Positions 35,919 to 45,479 are shown, numbered from the stretch's first letter. The stretch: 64,000 nt of DNA from Aquabacter spiritensis (GCF_004346185.1 NZ_SMAI01000006.1:124001-188000); one strand, 5' to 3'. The notes: generated from the sequence alone by a model not told the origin. Program-made: numbers and translations.

Positions 35919-36731
35919 TCACGCCCAGAGGGCGAAGAAGTGGTGCACCGGCCCATGCCCCTGGCCGACATGGAGACGGTCGGCCGCGGCGATGGCGCCG
36001 CTGATATAGGTCTTCGCCTTCGCCACCGCCGTGCCGAGATCCTCGCCCCGCGCGAGCCCGGCGGCGATCGCCGAGGACAGGGTGCAGCCGGTGCCATGGG
36101 TGTTGCGGGTGGCGTGGCGCGGCGCGGGCAGCCGCATGGCGCCGTCAGCCGTCACCAGGAGATCGACGCTCTCGGCGCCGTCCGCATGGCCGCCTTTGAC
36201 CAGCACCGCGCGCGCGCCGATCGCCATCAGACGTTCGCCCTGGCGCCGCATCGCCGCCTCGTCGGCGGCCTCCTCCTCACCCAGAAGCACAGCCGCCTCG
36301 GGAAGATTCGGGGTCAGCAAATCGGCGCGCGGCAGCAGCAGCTCCCGCAGGGTGGCGACGGCGGCATCTTCCAGCAGCCGCGCGCCGGAGGCCGCGACCA
36401 TGACCGGATCCAGCACGACCGGGCCCCTGTGCCAGCGCGCCAGCCCGGCGGCCACGGCCTCGATCGCCGCCGGCCGGGAGAGCATGCCGATCTTCACCGC
36501 CCGCACGTCGAGATCGGAGAACACGGCGTCGATCTGCGCCGCGATCATGTCGGGCGGCACGTCGTGGATCGCCGAGACGCCGCGGGTGTTCTGCGCGGTG
36601 AGCGCCGTGACGACGCTGGCGCCGTAGACACGCAGAGCGGAAAAGGTCTTGAGGTCCGCCTGGATCCCCGCGCCACCGGCGGAATCCGAACCCGCGATGG
36701 TGAGCGCGATGGGGATGGACGTGTCGGGCAC
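35919..36731 (-). CDS. thiD: hydroxymethylpyrimidine/phosphomethylpyrimidine kinase
   Basis: Phosphorylates HMP and HMP-P in thiamine pyrophosphate synthesis, 270 residues, ribokinase fold. Motifs: [21 protein letters not shown] (here cut to [17 protein letters not shown]), [65 protein letters not shown] and the anion-hole [20 protein letters not shown]. The start is GTG at 36731. No TPP riboswitch was recognised upstream of it. Confidence 0.94.
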   Translation of the reverse strand: MPDTSIPIALTIAGSDSAGGAGIQADLKTFSALRVYGASVVTALTAQNTRGVSAIHDVPPDMIAAQIDAVFSDLDVRAVKIGMLSRPAAIEAVAAGLARWHRGPVVLDPVMVAASGARLLEDAAVATLRELLLPRADLLTPNLPEAAVLLGEEEAADEAAMRRQGERLMAIGARAVLVKGGHADGAESVDLLVTADGAMRLPAPRHATRNTHGTGCTLSSAIAAGLARGEDLGTAVAKAKTYISGAIAAADRLHVGQGHGPVHHFFALWA

Positions 36732-37058
36732 GGCGGTCTCCGGGGCCAGTCGCCGGACCGTCCCGGCCGCGTCAGTCTAAAGCAGGCGTCGCTTTGATTG
36801 AATCGGGATTCGCTCGGGTTCGAGGATCCATCGGCTTCATCTCAGCCGATGCCCGCGCGATCCGGGACAAGACCACCCGCGCCCGTTCACGACTGAACAT
36901 GCCGCGCCGCGCGACGTGAAGTCCTTCGCTTTCTACTTCCTCACACACCCCGGTTTGTTTGATTTTATTATTACTCTAAATCATTCGCATTGCAGGAAGG
37001 AATGCAAGTCTCTAAGCTTTGGGAGAATTATATAAACTTCGGATTTCATTCTCTTTCC
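36732..37058. promoter_or_regulatory. divergent control region between thiD and the iron-uptake operon
   Basis: 327 bases. The thiD side is GC-rich and holds an 8-bp hairpin CATCGGCT/AGCCGATG (36829-36851) next to a TTGATTGAATCGGGATTC motif. The fecI side (36950-37050) is very AT-rich: TTTGATTTTATTATTACTCT, TAAATCATTCGCATTG, AGAATTATATAAAC. This is where an iron-responsive (Fur, Irr or RirA) site and the sigma-factor gene promoter would be expected, but I cannot point to a canonical box. Extending the fecI frame upstream would place AT-rich non-coding-like DNA in the protein. Confidence 0.45.
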
Positions 37059-37598
37059 ATGTCCGTTGCACGCCCCGCCCCCTCGGATCTGATGCTGGCC
37101 TACATGCTCCAGTGGCGGACCTTGCGCGGCCATCTCAGCCGCCGCACGGGCTCGCGGGATCTGGCGGAAGAGGCGCTGCAGGAAACCTGGCTGCGGCTGG
37201 CCACCATGGCGGACCAGCCGGCGACGGTGCACGACAAGCAGGCTTTCCTGCTTCGGCTCGCCGGCAATATCGCGATCGATCTTCTGCGCCGGGAGCGACG
37301 CCACACCTCCCGGTGCACGAGCGACGATTGCGTCCTGCGCGAGATCGCCGACCAGACCCCCTCGCCGGAGGCTTATGCGCTTCACCGGGACGAATTGCGG
37401 GCGCTCGTGCGCGCCTTGCTGGAACTTCCCGCCAAGCCCCGGACGGCGCTGCTCCTGAACCGCTGCGATGGGCTCTCCCATGCCGACATCGCCGCCCGCC
37501 TGCGGGTGTCTCAGAGCATGGTGGCGAAATATCTGGCCCAGGCGCTGCGCCATTGCCGCGACAGCCGGCGGGCGCTCTGGTCCGCGGAACCCGTGTGA
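37059..37598 (+). CDS. FecI-type ECF RNA polymerase sigma factor
   Basis: 179 residues. Sigma2 region: LQWRTLRGHLSRRTGSRDLAEEALQETWLRL, here recognised by SRDLAEEALQETWLRLA and FLLRLAGNIAIDLLRRERR. Sigma4 region: LLELPAKPRTALLLNRCDGLSH, with SHADIAARLRVSQSMVAKYLAQALRHC as the DNA-binding helix-turn-helix. It should direct transcription of the following FecR-receptor operon. ATG 37059 is taken because upstream in-frame DNA is AT-rich and not coding-like. Its stop overlaps the fecR start (TGATG). Confidence 0.92.
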   Translation: MSVARPAPSDLMLAYMLQWRTLRGHLSRRTGSRDLAEEALQETWLRLATMADQPATVHDKQAFLLRLAGNIAIDLLRRERRHTSRCTSDDCVLREIADQTPSPEAYALHRDELRALVRALLELPAKPRTALLLNRCDGLSHADIAARLRVSQSMVAKYLAQALRHCRDSRRALWSAEPV

Positions 37599-38548
37599 TG
37601 CGTGGCTCCGATCCCCGCCGGTTCGCCGACATCGCGCTCAGCGATCAGGCGATCGACTGGATGGTCCGCCTGCATTCCGGCACGGCGGGGGAGAGCGAGC
37701 GCAGCGGCTTCTCGACCTGGCGCGAGACCAGCCCCGCGCATGAAATCGCAGCTCGCGAAGCCGAGGCCTTGTGGCATGGGCTCGGCCGGGCGGGCGGAAG
37801 CGTGCGGGCCGAGAGCAAGGCGGCACGGGGCAAGCTCACCCGCCGGACCCTCATCGTCGGCGGCGCGGCCGCCGCCCTCGGGCTCGGCGCCGCCGTGTCC
37901 GATCCGCTCCGCCGAAAGGTCCTCGCCGATTATTCCACCGGCGTCGGCGAAACCCGCGACGTGGTTCTGCCCGACGGGTCGCGGGCCTGGCTGAACGCCC
38001 GCACGGCGCTCGCTCTGAGCTATTCCGCCGCGCGGCGCGGCGTTCGGCTGATGGAGGGTCAGGCGCTGTTCACCGTCGTACCCGAGCCGACGCGCCCCTT
38101 CTTCGTCGCCGCCGCCAATGGCTGGACGCGCGCCATCGGCACCGCCTTCGACGTGGACATGCGCGCGCAGAGCGTCACGGTCACGGTGGTCGAGGGCGTC
38201 GTGGCGGTCGGTCTCGAAGGCGGGTCGCGCGAGGGCGTGACGGTGCGGGCGGACCAGGCCGTGCGCTATGGTCCCCAGGGGGTCGCCGCGCCGCAGAGCC
38301 TCGATGCCGGGCTGGCGACGGCCTGGCGGCGGGGCAAGCTCATCTTCAATCGGCGCCCGCTGGAAGACGTCGTCAGCGAATTGCAGCGGCACACCCACAC
38401 CCGCATCCTGATCGCGGGCCCCAGCCTGAGAGCCCAGGAAGTCACCGGCGTGTTCGACCTCGACGATCCGCAATCGGTCCTCGACACGATCGAACAGACC
38501 CTGCCGGCGCGCGTGCTGCGCCTGCCGCTCCTCACCGTCATTCTCTGA
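37598..38548 (+). CDS. FecR-type anti-sigma/signal-transducing protein
   Basis: 316 residues. The N-terminal cytoplasmic domain (ALSDQAIDWMVRLHSGTAGESERSGFSTW, cited as AIDWMVRLHSGTAGESERS) binds the sigma factor. A membrane helix follows at about residues 79-97 (TLIVGGAAAALGLGAAV), then the periplasmic FecR domain with TGVGETRDVVLPDGSRAWLNART, GVRLMEGQALFTV and GTAFDVD. A C-terminal DUF4974-like part (IFNRRPLEDVVSELQRHT) is expected to touch the STN domain of the receptor. Coupled by overlap to the sigma factor gene. Confidence 0.92.
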   Translation: MRGSDPRRFADIALSDQAIDWMVRLHSGTAGESERSGFSTWRETSPAHEIAAREAEALWHGLGRAGGSVRAESKAARGKLTRRTLIVGGAAAALGLGAAVSDPLRRKVLADYSTGVGETRDVVLPDGSRAWLNARTALALSYSAARRGVRLMEGQALFTVVPEPTRPFFVAAANGWTRAIGTAFDVDMRAQSVTVTVVEGVVAVGLEGGSREGVTVRADQAVRYGPQGVAAPQSLDAGLATAWRRGKLIFNRRPLEDVVSELQRHTHTRILIAGPSLRAQEVTGVFDLDDPQSVLDTIEQTLPARVLRLPLLTVIL

Positions 38549-38652
38549 GCGGCGAAAAAAGCCGCGCGCCGCGCTGCAAGTTCCCAGCCCCCGTTTCGTC
38601 CTTGCTTCTGGGACGCGTGACGACACCGCGCGCGGAATGGGGAGCTTCGACG

Positions 38653-41130
38653 ATGGATGTGCGACGCGCACGGGCGGACCGACGGGCACACTGGCTGGGA
38701 TCGGCGGCGATCGCCCTGGTCCTTGCCGCGGCGCCGCCGGCCCCTGCCCGCGCCCAAAGCGCGGCGCCGGCGTCCATCGCCTTCAACATTCCCGCGCAGG
38801 ACCTCGGCAGCGCGCTGACCGCGTTCGCCGACAAAGCCGGCCTGAAGCTCCTGTTTCCCTCCGACCTCGTGGCCGGGCGAAGGAGCCCCGGCCTCACCGG
38901 CGCCTATACGCCCGAGGCGGCGATCGGGCGCCTGCTGCAGGGCACTGGCCTCGCTTATCGCTTCACCCGCCGCGATACCGTCACCATCACCGCGCCGGCC
39001 GTCGGCGGCGGCGCGGACGGCGCCATCGCCCTCGGCACGATCGAGGTATCGGGGGCCGGCGAGGATCAGCAGATCGTCGCCCTCGCCACCAGCGCCGGCA
39101 CCAAGACGACCACCCCGATCATCGACATCCCGCAATCGGTTTCCGTGGTCACGCGCCAGGAGATGGACCAGCGGGGCGTCCAGGATTTCAATGCCGCCGT
39201 GGCCTATACGCCCGGCGTCCGAGTGGTGGATTATCCCGGCGGTCAGGGCATGCCGGACGTCTATCTGCGCGGCTTCCGCGCCAACGACCAGGCCGCCTTC
39301 TATCGCGACGGCCTGCGGAGCGGGTTCAACGCCTATGATTCCGATATCGAGACCTACGGCCTCCAGCGCATCGACGTGGTCAAGGGACCGGCATCGGCTC
39401 TGTACGGGGCCGGCGTGCCGGGCGGCATCATCGACACCATCACCAAGCGGCCGACGGCCAATCCGTTCTACGAAATCGAGCTTCTCGGCGGCAGCTTCGA
39501 CCGGCTGCAGGGCGCTTTCGACATTGGCGGGCCGGCAAGCGCCGACGGCACCTGGCTCTATCGCCTGACCGGCCTGATGCGCGACAGTGGCACCCAGATC
39601 GACTTTTCCCCGGACAACCGGATCTATTTCGCCCCGGCTGTCACCTATCAGCCCACCGCGCAGACCAGCCTGACGGTTCTCGCCAGCTATCAAAAGACCG
39701 AGAAAGGCGGCTCGGAGCAGAGCCTTCCGATGGCCAACACGCTCTTCGGCACCGGCCCGAGCATCTCCCCGAGCCTCTATCTCGGCGCGCCCGGCCTGAC
39801 CAATTGGACCGTCGAGACCACCAGTCTCGGCTACGAGTTCAAACATGCGTTCGACTCGGGTTGGACCTTCCAGCAGAATGCGCGCTACAGCCATTCCGAC
39901 GTCGACTTCAATTCGGCCTGGGGCTGGGATGCCACGCTCGCGGTGGTGGACGGACAATTCATCAATGTCGGCATCCAGCTGCGCCCGAAGACATCGGACA
40001 GTTTTCTCATCGACAACCGGCTGACCGGGAACTTCGACACCGGCCCCATCGGCCACGAAGTGCTGCTCGGCGTCGATGGCGGCTATTACAACGCCACGGA
40101 AACCCGCACCAATTCCACGAATTACAACGCCATCAGCATTTTCGCGCCGAATTACGCCTTCGCCTATGCGTTCGGCCAGCCCTGGTCGGACACCCAGAGC
40201 AAGCTGCTTCAGGTCGGCGCCTATGCGCAGGATCAGATGTCGCTCGGCAATTGGCTGCTCACCGTCAGCGGGCGGCAGGACTGGGTGCGCAACGAGGAAT
40301 ACAATTTCAATTCCCGCACCCTCCTCGCCGATTACGGCTTCACCGACGAGGAGGCGGTCGCCACCAATTCCGCCTTCACCGGCCGCGTCGGGCTCGGCTA
40401 CAAGCTCGATAACGGCCTCGTGCCCTATGCGAGCTATTCCACCTCGTTCCTGCCCGTGGCGGGAACGGACTTCGAGGGCAATTCCTTCAAGCCGACGACG
40501 GGCGAGCAGTACGAGGCCGGCATCAAATTCGAGCCCACCGCCTTCCGCGGCCTGTTCACGGCCTCGGTGTTCCAGATCACGCAGCAGAACGTGCTGACCA
40601 ACGACCCGATCAATGTCGGCTATTCGGTCCAGGACGGCGAGGTGCGGGTGCGCGGCGTCGAGTTCGAGGCCAAGGCCAACCTCACGGCGGCATTCGACGT
40701 CGTCGCCTCCTACACCTATCTCGACGCGGAGGTCACGAAGGACAATCCCAACGAATACGGAACGAGCAAGGTCGGCACGGTACCGGCCGGCGTGCCGAAC
40801 AACGCCGCCTCGCTCTGGGGCTATTACACCTTCCACGACGGGCCTCTGGCCGGCCTCGGCCTCGGCGCCGGCGTGCGCTATATCGGCAGTTCCTATGCCG
40901 TGATGGAGACCGAGTCCGGGGCGCAGGTGCGCGTGCCCGGCTATACTCTGGTCGACGCGGCGCTGCGCTACGACCTCGGCGCCGTGGACACGCGGCTGAA
41001 GGGCGCGACGCTTTCGATCACCGGCACCAATCTCTTCGACACCGATTATTACACACCGGGCTTCTACTGGAATTCGGTCATTTACGGCACCCGGCGCACG
41101 ATCTACGGCACCCTGGCCTATCGCTGGTGA
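38653..41130 (+). CDS. TonB-dependent ferrisiderophore receptor with STN signalling domain
   Basis: 825 residues, outer membrane. A signal peptide (LGSAAIALVLAAAPPAPARAQ) is followed by an STN domain (FNIPAQDLGSALTAFADKAGL, cited as IPAQDLGSALTAFADKA), a TonB-box region, and the plug: DIPQSVSVVTRQEMDQRG, YTPGVRVVDYPGGQG, DVYLRGFRANDQ, IDVVKGPASALYGAGVPGG. The 22-stranded barrel runs to a C-terminal aromatic residue (GTLAYRW). The plug motifs match the ferrisiderophore (FhuA/FoxA-like) group. The STN domain and the FecI/FecR genes directly upstream predict self-induction on ligand binding. Confidence 0.94.
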   Translation: MDVRRARADRRAHWLGSAAIALVLAAAPPAPARAQSAAPASIAFNIPAQDLGSALTAFADKAGLKLLFPSDLVAGRRSPGLTGAYTPEAAIGRLLQGTGLAYRFTRRDTVTITAPAVGGGADGAIALGTIEVSGAGEDQQIVALATSAGTKTTTPIIDIPQSVSVVTRQEMDQRGVQDFNAAVAYTPGVRVVDYPGGQGMPDVYLRGFRANDQAAFYRDGLRSGFNAYDSDIETYGLQRIDVVKGPASALYGAGVPGGIIDTITKRPTANPFYEIELLGGSFDRLQGAFDIGGPASADGTWLYRLTGLMRDSGTQIDFSPDNRIYFAPAVTYQPTAQTSLTVLASYQKTEKGGSEQSLPMANTLFGTGPSISPSLYLGAPGLTNWTVETTSLGYEFKHAFDSGWTFQQNARYSHSDVDFNSAWGWDATLAVVDGQFINVGIQLRPKTSDSFLIDNRLTGNFDTGPIGHEVLLGVDGGYYNATETRTNSTNYNAISIFAPNYAFAYAFGQPWSDTQSKLLQVGAYAQDQMSLGNWLLTVSGRQDWVRNEEYNFNSRTLLADYGFTDEEAVATNSAFTGRVGLGYKLDNGLVPYASYSTSFLPVAGTDFEGNSFKPTTGEQYEAGIKFEPTAFRGLFTASVFQITQQNVLTNDPINVGYSVQDGEVRVRGVEFEAKANLTAAFDVVASYTYLDAEVTKDNPNEYGTSKVGTVPAGVPNNAASLWGYYTFHDGPLAGLGLGAGVRYIGSSYAVMETESGAQVRVPGYTLVDAALRYDLGAVDTRLKGATLSITGTNLFDTDYYTPGFYWNSVIYGTRRTIYGTLAYRW

Positions 41131-42386
41131 GTGCGCCCCGCGCCCATCCGGGCCGCCCGGCGGCGGCCACGGACACGCCCGCCGCGCCCGCATCGGCGCG
41201 CCGCGGCTGGAAGGTCCGCCCGGCTCTGGTGCTGCTCCATCGCTCTGTCGGGCTTTCGACCGCTTTGTTCCTGATCCTCGCCGGGCTCACGGGCAGCGTC
41301 ATCGCGTTCGGCCGCGAGCTGGACGCGTTGCTCAACCCCGGCTTCTACGCGGCCGAAGCGATCGGGCCGACCCTGTCGCCGGAGCAGCTCGCCGCGAAGG
41401 TCGAGGCGCTCGACCCGCGCCTGTCGGTCTGGGCGCTCGATCTGGAGCGGGCGCATGCGGGCCCGGTCGAAGTACGGGCGATGGCCCGTCCCGATCCAGC
41501 CGGCGGGACGGCGGGCGCTGATGCGCTTCCGGACTGGTTCAGCCTCGACCCGGCGAGCGGCGAAATCCTCGGCAGGCGCGTCTGGGGGGCCTGCTGCTTT
41601 TCGCGCGCGGCCCTCGTTCCCTTCCTCTCCGTCTTCCACCACAGCCTGAGCCTGCCGGGCGCGCTGGGCGTCCTGATCATGGGCGCGGTGGCGCTGCTCT
41701 GGCTGGTCGATTGTTTCGTCGGCGCGGCGCTGACCTTTCCCCTCGGCCGGCCGTTTTTTCGCAAATGGCGGGGTGCCTTCACCATCAAGGGGGGCAGCAC
41801 CTTTCGCCTGAACCTCGACTGGCACCGCGCCGCCGGCCTGTGGCTGTTCGGACTGCTCATCGTCCTCGCCGTCTCCTCGGTCGCCATGAACCTGCGCACC
41901 CAGGTGTTCGAACCGGTGGTGCGGCTGTTTTCGCCGCTCACGCCGACGCCCCTGTCGGGGCCGGCGCTCGCCGTGCCCGCGCCGCGCAGCCTGTCCTATG
42001 ACGTCGTGCTGGCGCGGGCGGAGGCGGAGGCGCGGGCCCGCGGCTGGGACCTGCCGCCGACCTTCGTCTTCTATTCCCCCGCCTTCGGCCGCTTCGGCGT
42101 CCGGTTCGGCAGCAGGGATGCGATGATGAGCAGCCCCTGGCTCTATTTCGACGGTCGCACCGCCGCGCCTGCGGGCGCGGTCGTCCCGCGCGCCGGCACG
42201 GCGGGCGACACCTTTCTCCAGCTCCAGTTCCCGATCCATAGCGGCCGGATCGCCGGCCTGCCGGGCCGCATCGTGATTGCCGCGGCGGGTGTCGCCGTGG
42301 CGGGCCTCTCGGCCACGGGGATCGTGATCTGGTGGATCAAGCGCGGCGGACGCCGCGGACGGGCGAAAAAGCGCGCCGCGGGCTGA
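41127..42386 (+). CDS. PepSY-associated membrane protein of the iron-uptake operon
   Basis: 419 residues with four predicted helices: RPALVLLHRSVGLSTALFLILAGLTG near residue 35, SLPGALGVLIMGAVALLWLV, FRLNLDWHRAAGLWLFGLLIVLAV, and a last one near the C-terminus (IVIAAAGVAVAGLSATGIVIWWI). Conserved histidines in LLHRSVG, FHHSLSLPG and DWHRAAG are the usual features of PepSY-TM proteins, which are thought to reduce ferric siderophores or carry electrons across the membrane. The start is GTG 41127, overlapping the receptor stop (GTGA), so it is coupled to the receptor gene. Confidence 0.87.
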   Translation: MSAPRAHPGRPAAATDTPAAPASARRGWKVRPALVLLHRSVGLSTALFLILAGLTGSVIAFGRELDALLNPGFYAAEAIGPTLSPEQLAAKVEALDPRLSVWALDLERAHAGPVEVRAMARPDPAGGTAGADALPDWFSLDPASGEILGRRVWGACCFSRAALVPFLSVFHHSLSLPGALGVLIMGAVALLWLVDCFVGAALTFPLGRPFFRKWRGAFTIKGGSTFRLNLDWHRAAGLWLFGLLIVLAVSSVAMNLRTQVFEPVVRLFSPLTPTPLSGPALAVPAPRSLSYDVVLARAEAEARARGWDLPPTFVFYSPAFGRFGVRFGSRDAMMSSPWLYFDGRTAAPAGAVVPRAGTAGDTFLQLQFPIHSGRIAGLPGRIVIAAAGVAVAGLSATGIVIWWIKRGGRRGRAKKRAAG

Positions 42387-42478
42387 GGCCAAGCCGGCCC
42401 GGCGCCGCCCCGGGCCTTGCCAGCGCGGCCGCTTTTGTCCACCTTGCGCGCGCGGCCCACGCCCATCTGGAGAGACCG

Positions 42479-42715
42479 GTGACCCCCTTCTTCGTGCAGA
42501 TCAAGTGCCACCTCGGCCGGTCCTACGAGGTGGCGAACGCGCTGGCGGATTCCGAGATCGCTTCGGAAATCTATTCCACCGCCGGAGACTTCGATCTGCT
42601 GGTCAAATTCTACGTTCCCGAGGGCACGGATATCGGCCATTTCGTGAACGAGCAGGTCCAAACCCTGCCGGGCATTCTCGACACCCGCACCATCATCACC
42701 TTCAAGGCGTTCTGA
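42479..42715 (+). CDS. stand-alone Lrp/AsnC ligand-binding (RAM) domain protein
   Basis: Only 78 residues: TPFFVQIKCHLGRSYEVANALAD, EIASEIYSTAGDFDLLVKFYV, FVNEQVQTLPGILDTRTIITFKAF. This is the alpha-beta sandwich that binds amino acids in Lrp/AsnC regulators, without the DNA-binding half. Such single-domain proteins are known and may oligomerise with full regulators or sense ligands alone. GTG 42479 is the start, with GGAGAG in front; no N-terminal helix-turn-helix can be found upstream in any frame. Confidence 0.85.
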   Translation: MTPFFVQIKCHLGRSYEVANALADSEIASEIYSTAGDFDLLVKFYVPEGTDIGHFVNEQVQTLPGILDTRTIITFKAF

Positions 42716-42947
42716 GCCGCGGCGCATTTCGCCACGGGCGGGCGCAACAAAATCGCGGAGAGCACGTTACCGCTCCGGAAGACTTCAGCTTGGCGCCCAT
42801 GAAAGCGCCGGAAGGAGGGGCGATGCGGGCCTTTGCACCGCGGAACCGGACTTCGATTCGGCGACGATCGGGACCACGGGCGGGCCAAATTCCGCACGGG
42901 CGAGGCCCGGCGTCGGGGATCACCGGGTCGTTCCGCGACGGTTCGGC

Positions 42948-45479
42948 ATGACAAAGCCACTCCCCAACCCTCTGCCACGGCCCGAGGGCGAGCTCGAGGC
43001 CCTGGAAAAGGTGTGGGTGCAGCCGACCGGCTGGCGTCTCCTCTCGGCCGTCAACAACAGCCAGATCGGCGTCCTCTATGTCGGAACGGCCGTGCTGTTC
43101 TTCGTGCTCGCCGGCATTCTCGCGCTGCTGATGCGCACCCAGCTCGCCGTGCCGGGCAACGACTTCGTCGACCAAGATCTCTACAACCAGCTCTTCACCA
43201 TGCACGGCACGGTGATGATGTTCCTGTTCGCCGTGCCGGCGGTGGAGGCGATGGGCGTACTGCTGCTGCCCAATCTCCAGGCCGCCCGCGACCTGCCTTT
43301 CCCGCGCCTCTCGGCCTACGCCTATTGGGCCTATCTGATCGGCGGCCTGTTCTTCTTCGGCTCGCTGTTCTGGGGTCTCGCGCCCGACGGCGGCTGGTTC
43401 ATGTATCCTCCGCTGACCTCCTACATCTATTCGCCGGGCGACAACGCGGATTTCTGGCTGCTCGGCATCGGCTTCATCGAGATTTCCGCGATCGCCGGGG
43501 CGATCGAGATCATCGTCGGCGTGCTGCGCACCCGCGCGCCCGGCCAGAGCCTCGACAAGCTTCCGGTCTTCTGCTGGGCGATGCTGGTGTTCGCCGGGAT
43601 GATCGTCTTCGCCTTTCCCGCGGTGATCCTCGCCACGCTGCTGCTCGAACTGGAGCGCGCCTTCCACTGGCCTTTCTTCATCGCCGAGAAGGGCGGCCAT
43701 GCGCTGCTGTGGCAGCATCTGTTCTGGTTCTTCGGCCATCCCGAGGTCTACATCATCTTCTTGCCCGCCGCCGGCATGGTCTCGATGATGGTGCCGGCCA
43801 TGGCACGCACGCCTCTGGTCGGCTACCGCCTGGTGGTGCTGGCGATCCTCGGCACGGGGTTTCTCTCCTTCGGCCTGTGGGTCCACCACATGTTCGCGAC
43901 CGGCATCCCCGGCATGTCGCTGGGCTTCTTCTCGGCCGCCTCGATGGCGGTGGCGATCCCGAGCGGCATCCAGGTGTTCGCCTGGATCGCCACGATCGCC
44001 TCCGGCCGCCTGCAGATGACGACACCGACCCTGTTCCTGCTCGGCTTCCTGTTCATCTTCACGCTCGGCGGGCTGACCGGCGTCATGGTCGCGATGGTGC
44101 CGTTCGACTGGCAGGCCCATGACAGCTATTTCATCGTCGCGCACCTGCATTATGTGCTGATCGGCGGCATGGTGTTTCCGCTGTTCGCGGCGATTTATTA
44201 CTGGATGCCGATGGTCAGCCGCCATGCGCTGTCGGAGCGGCTCGGTCGCTGGGTGTTCGGGTTGATGTTCATCGGCGTGAACGTCACCTTTTTCCCGCAG
44301 CACCTCGCCGGCCTCATGGGCATGCCGCGCCGGGTCTTCACCTATCCCGCGGATTTTGGCTGGAACACGCTGAACCTCGTCTCCACCGCCGGCGCCTACA
44401 TGATCGCCCTCGGCGTCCTGCTGTTCCTGTTCGACCTCGCCCGCAAACTTCGGCCGACCAGCGAGGGCAATGCCGGCAATCTCTGGAACGCGGGAACGCT
44501 GGAATGGCTGCCGACCGGCACCTACCAGACCCGCTCGATCCCGATCGTCACCAGCCGCGAACCGCTCTGGGACCAGCCGAATCTCGCGGAGGAGGTGGAA
44601 TCCGGGCGGCATTATCTGCCGCGGACCGCCACCGGCCGGCGCGAGACCATCATCACCAGCCCGTTCGATGCCGCGCCCCAATATGTCCTGCTGATGCCCG
44701 GCGCGAGCTGGCGCTCGTTCTTCGCCGCCGTTTTCACCGCCGGATTTTTCCTGCTGCTGACGGTGAAGCTGGTGACACTCGCGGTGGTCTCCGGCGGGCT
44801 CGCCCTCGCCGCGGTGATCTGGTGGATGTGGGACACCGATCCCGGCCCCGGCCACGGCGATGTGGACATCGGCGGCGGGCTGGTTCTGCCGACCTATGTC
44901 AGCGGTCCGGCCTCCCATTCCTGGTGGGCCATGGTGGTGCTGAGCCTCGTCGCGGGCACGACGTTCGCCTGTCTGCTGTTCTCCTATTTCTTCCTGTGGA
45001 CCGTGCGGCCCGACCTGTTCCCGCCGCCCGGGGTGACGCTTCCCGGGCTCGAGCCGGCGGCCGGCGTGGCGGCGCTGTATATCGTGTCGGGACTGCTGGT
45101 CGCATTCGCCGGCAAGCACCTCGCGCCGCCGCGAAGCGGGCGGCACGGCGTCTTTCTCGCAGCGCTCCTCCTCGCCCTCGCCGGCCTGGTGGCGGCGAAC
45201 CTGTTGGACCTCGCGCGCATGTGGGACAGCGGCTTGCGGCCCGCCGAGAGCGGCTACGGCGCGACGGTTTATGCGATCTTGTGCCTGCAGACGTTTTTCG
45301 TCGCGACGATCACGATCATGGCGCTCTATACGGCGGCACGCGCGCTGGCCGGCAAGCTCGACGCCGTGCGCCGCGTCACCTTCGACAATACCCATATCTT
45401 CTGGCGCTACACGATCGGACAGGGGCTGATCGGCGCGGGGGTCGTCCATCTGTTCCCGCGCCTCATCGGAGCGGGCTGA
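42948..45479 (+). CDS. fused cytochrome c oxidase subunits I and III
   Basis: 843 residues. Residues 1 to about 560 are subunit I. Haem a ligands are His86 in FTMHGTVMMF and His401 in AHLHY. The CuB/Tyr motif is HPEVY (His264), with CuB histidines His313-His314 in VHHMF, and the haem a3 ligand is His399. From about residue 590 it is subunit III-like (MPGASWRSFFAAVFTAGFFLLL, SHSWWAMVVLSLVAGTTFACLLFSYFFLW). The K-channel Lys position reads Gln342 in SGIQVFAWIAT. The gene for subunit II, needed for the CuA site, is not adjacent. Followed by a small membrane protein and convergent ctaG. Confidence 0.93.
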   Translation: MTKPLPNPLPRPEGELEALEKVWVQPTGWRLLSAVNNSQIGVLYVGTAVLFFVLAGILALLMRTQLAVPGNDFVDQDLYNQLFTMHGTVMMFLFAVPAVEAMGVLLLPNLQAARDLPFPRLSAYAYWAYLIGGLFFFGSLFWGLAPDGGWFMYPPLTSYIYSPGDNADFWLLGIGFIEISAIAGAIEIIVGVLRTRAPGQSLDKLPVFCWAMLVFAGMIVFAFPAVILATLLLELERAFHWPFFIAEKGGHALLWQHLFWFFGHPEVYIIFLPAAGMVSMMVPAMARTPLVGYRLVVLAILGTGFLSFGLWVHHMFATGIPGMSLGFFSAASMAVAIPSGIQVFAWIATIASGRLQMTTPTLFLLGFLFIFTLGGLTGVMVAMVPFDWQAHDSYFIVAHLHYVLIGGMVFPLFAAIYYWMPMVSRHALSERLGRWVFGLMFIGVNVTFFPQHLAGLMGMPRRVFTYPADFGWNTLNLVSTAGAYMIALGVLLFLFDLARKLRPTSEGNAGNLWNAGTLEWLPTGTYQTRSIPIVTSREPLWDQPNLAEEVESGRHYLPRTATGRRETIITSPFDAAPQYVLLMPGASWRSFFAAVFTAGFFLLLTVKLVTLAVVSGGLALAAVIWWMWDTDPGPGHGDVDIGGGLVLPTYVSGPASHSWWAMVVLSLVAGTTFACLLFSYFFLWTVRPDLFPPPGVTLPGLEPAAGVAALYIVSGLLVAFAGKHLAPPRSGRHGVFLAALLLALAGLVAANLLDLARMWDSGLRPAESGYGATVYAILCLQTFFVATITIMALYTAARALAGKLDAVRRVTFDNTHIFWRYTIGQGLIGAGVVHLFPRLIGAG

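Noticed and set aside
42702-45449. Minus-strand open frame of 915 codons across the oxidase gene
   Set aside because: Mirror of the cytochrome oxidase gene, full of His/Arg/Glu-rich low-complexity sequence, no motif.
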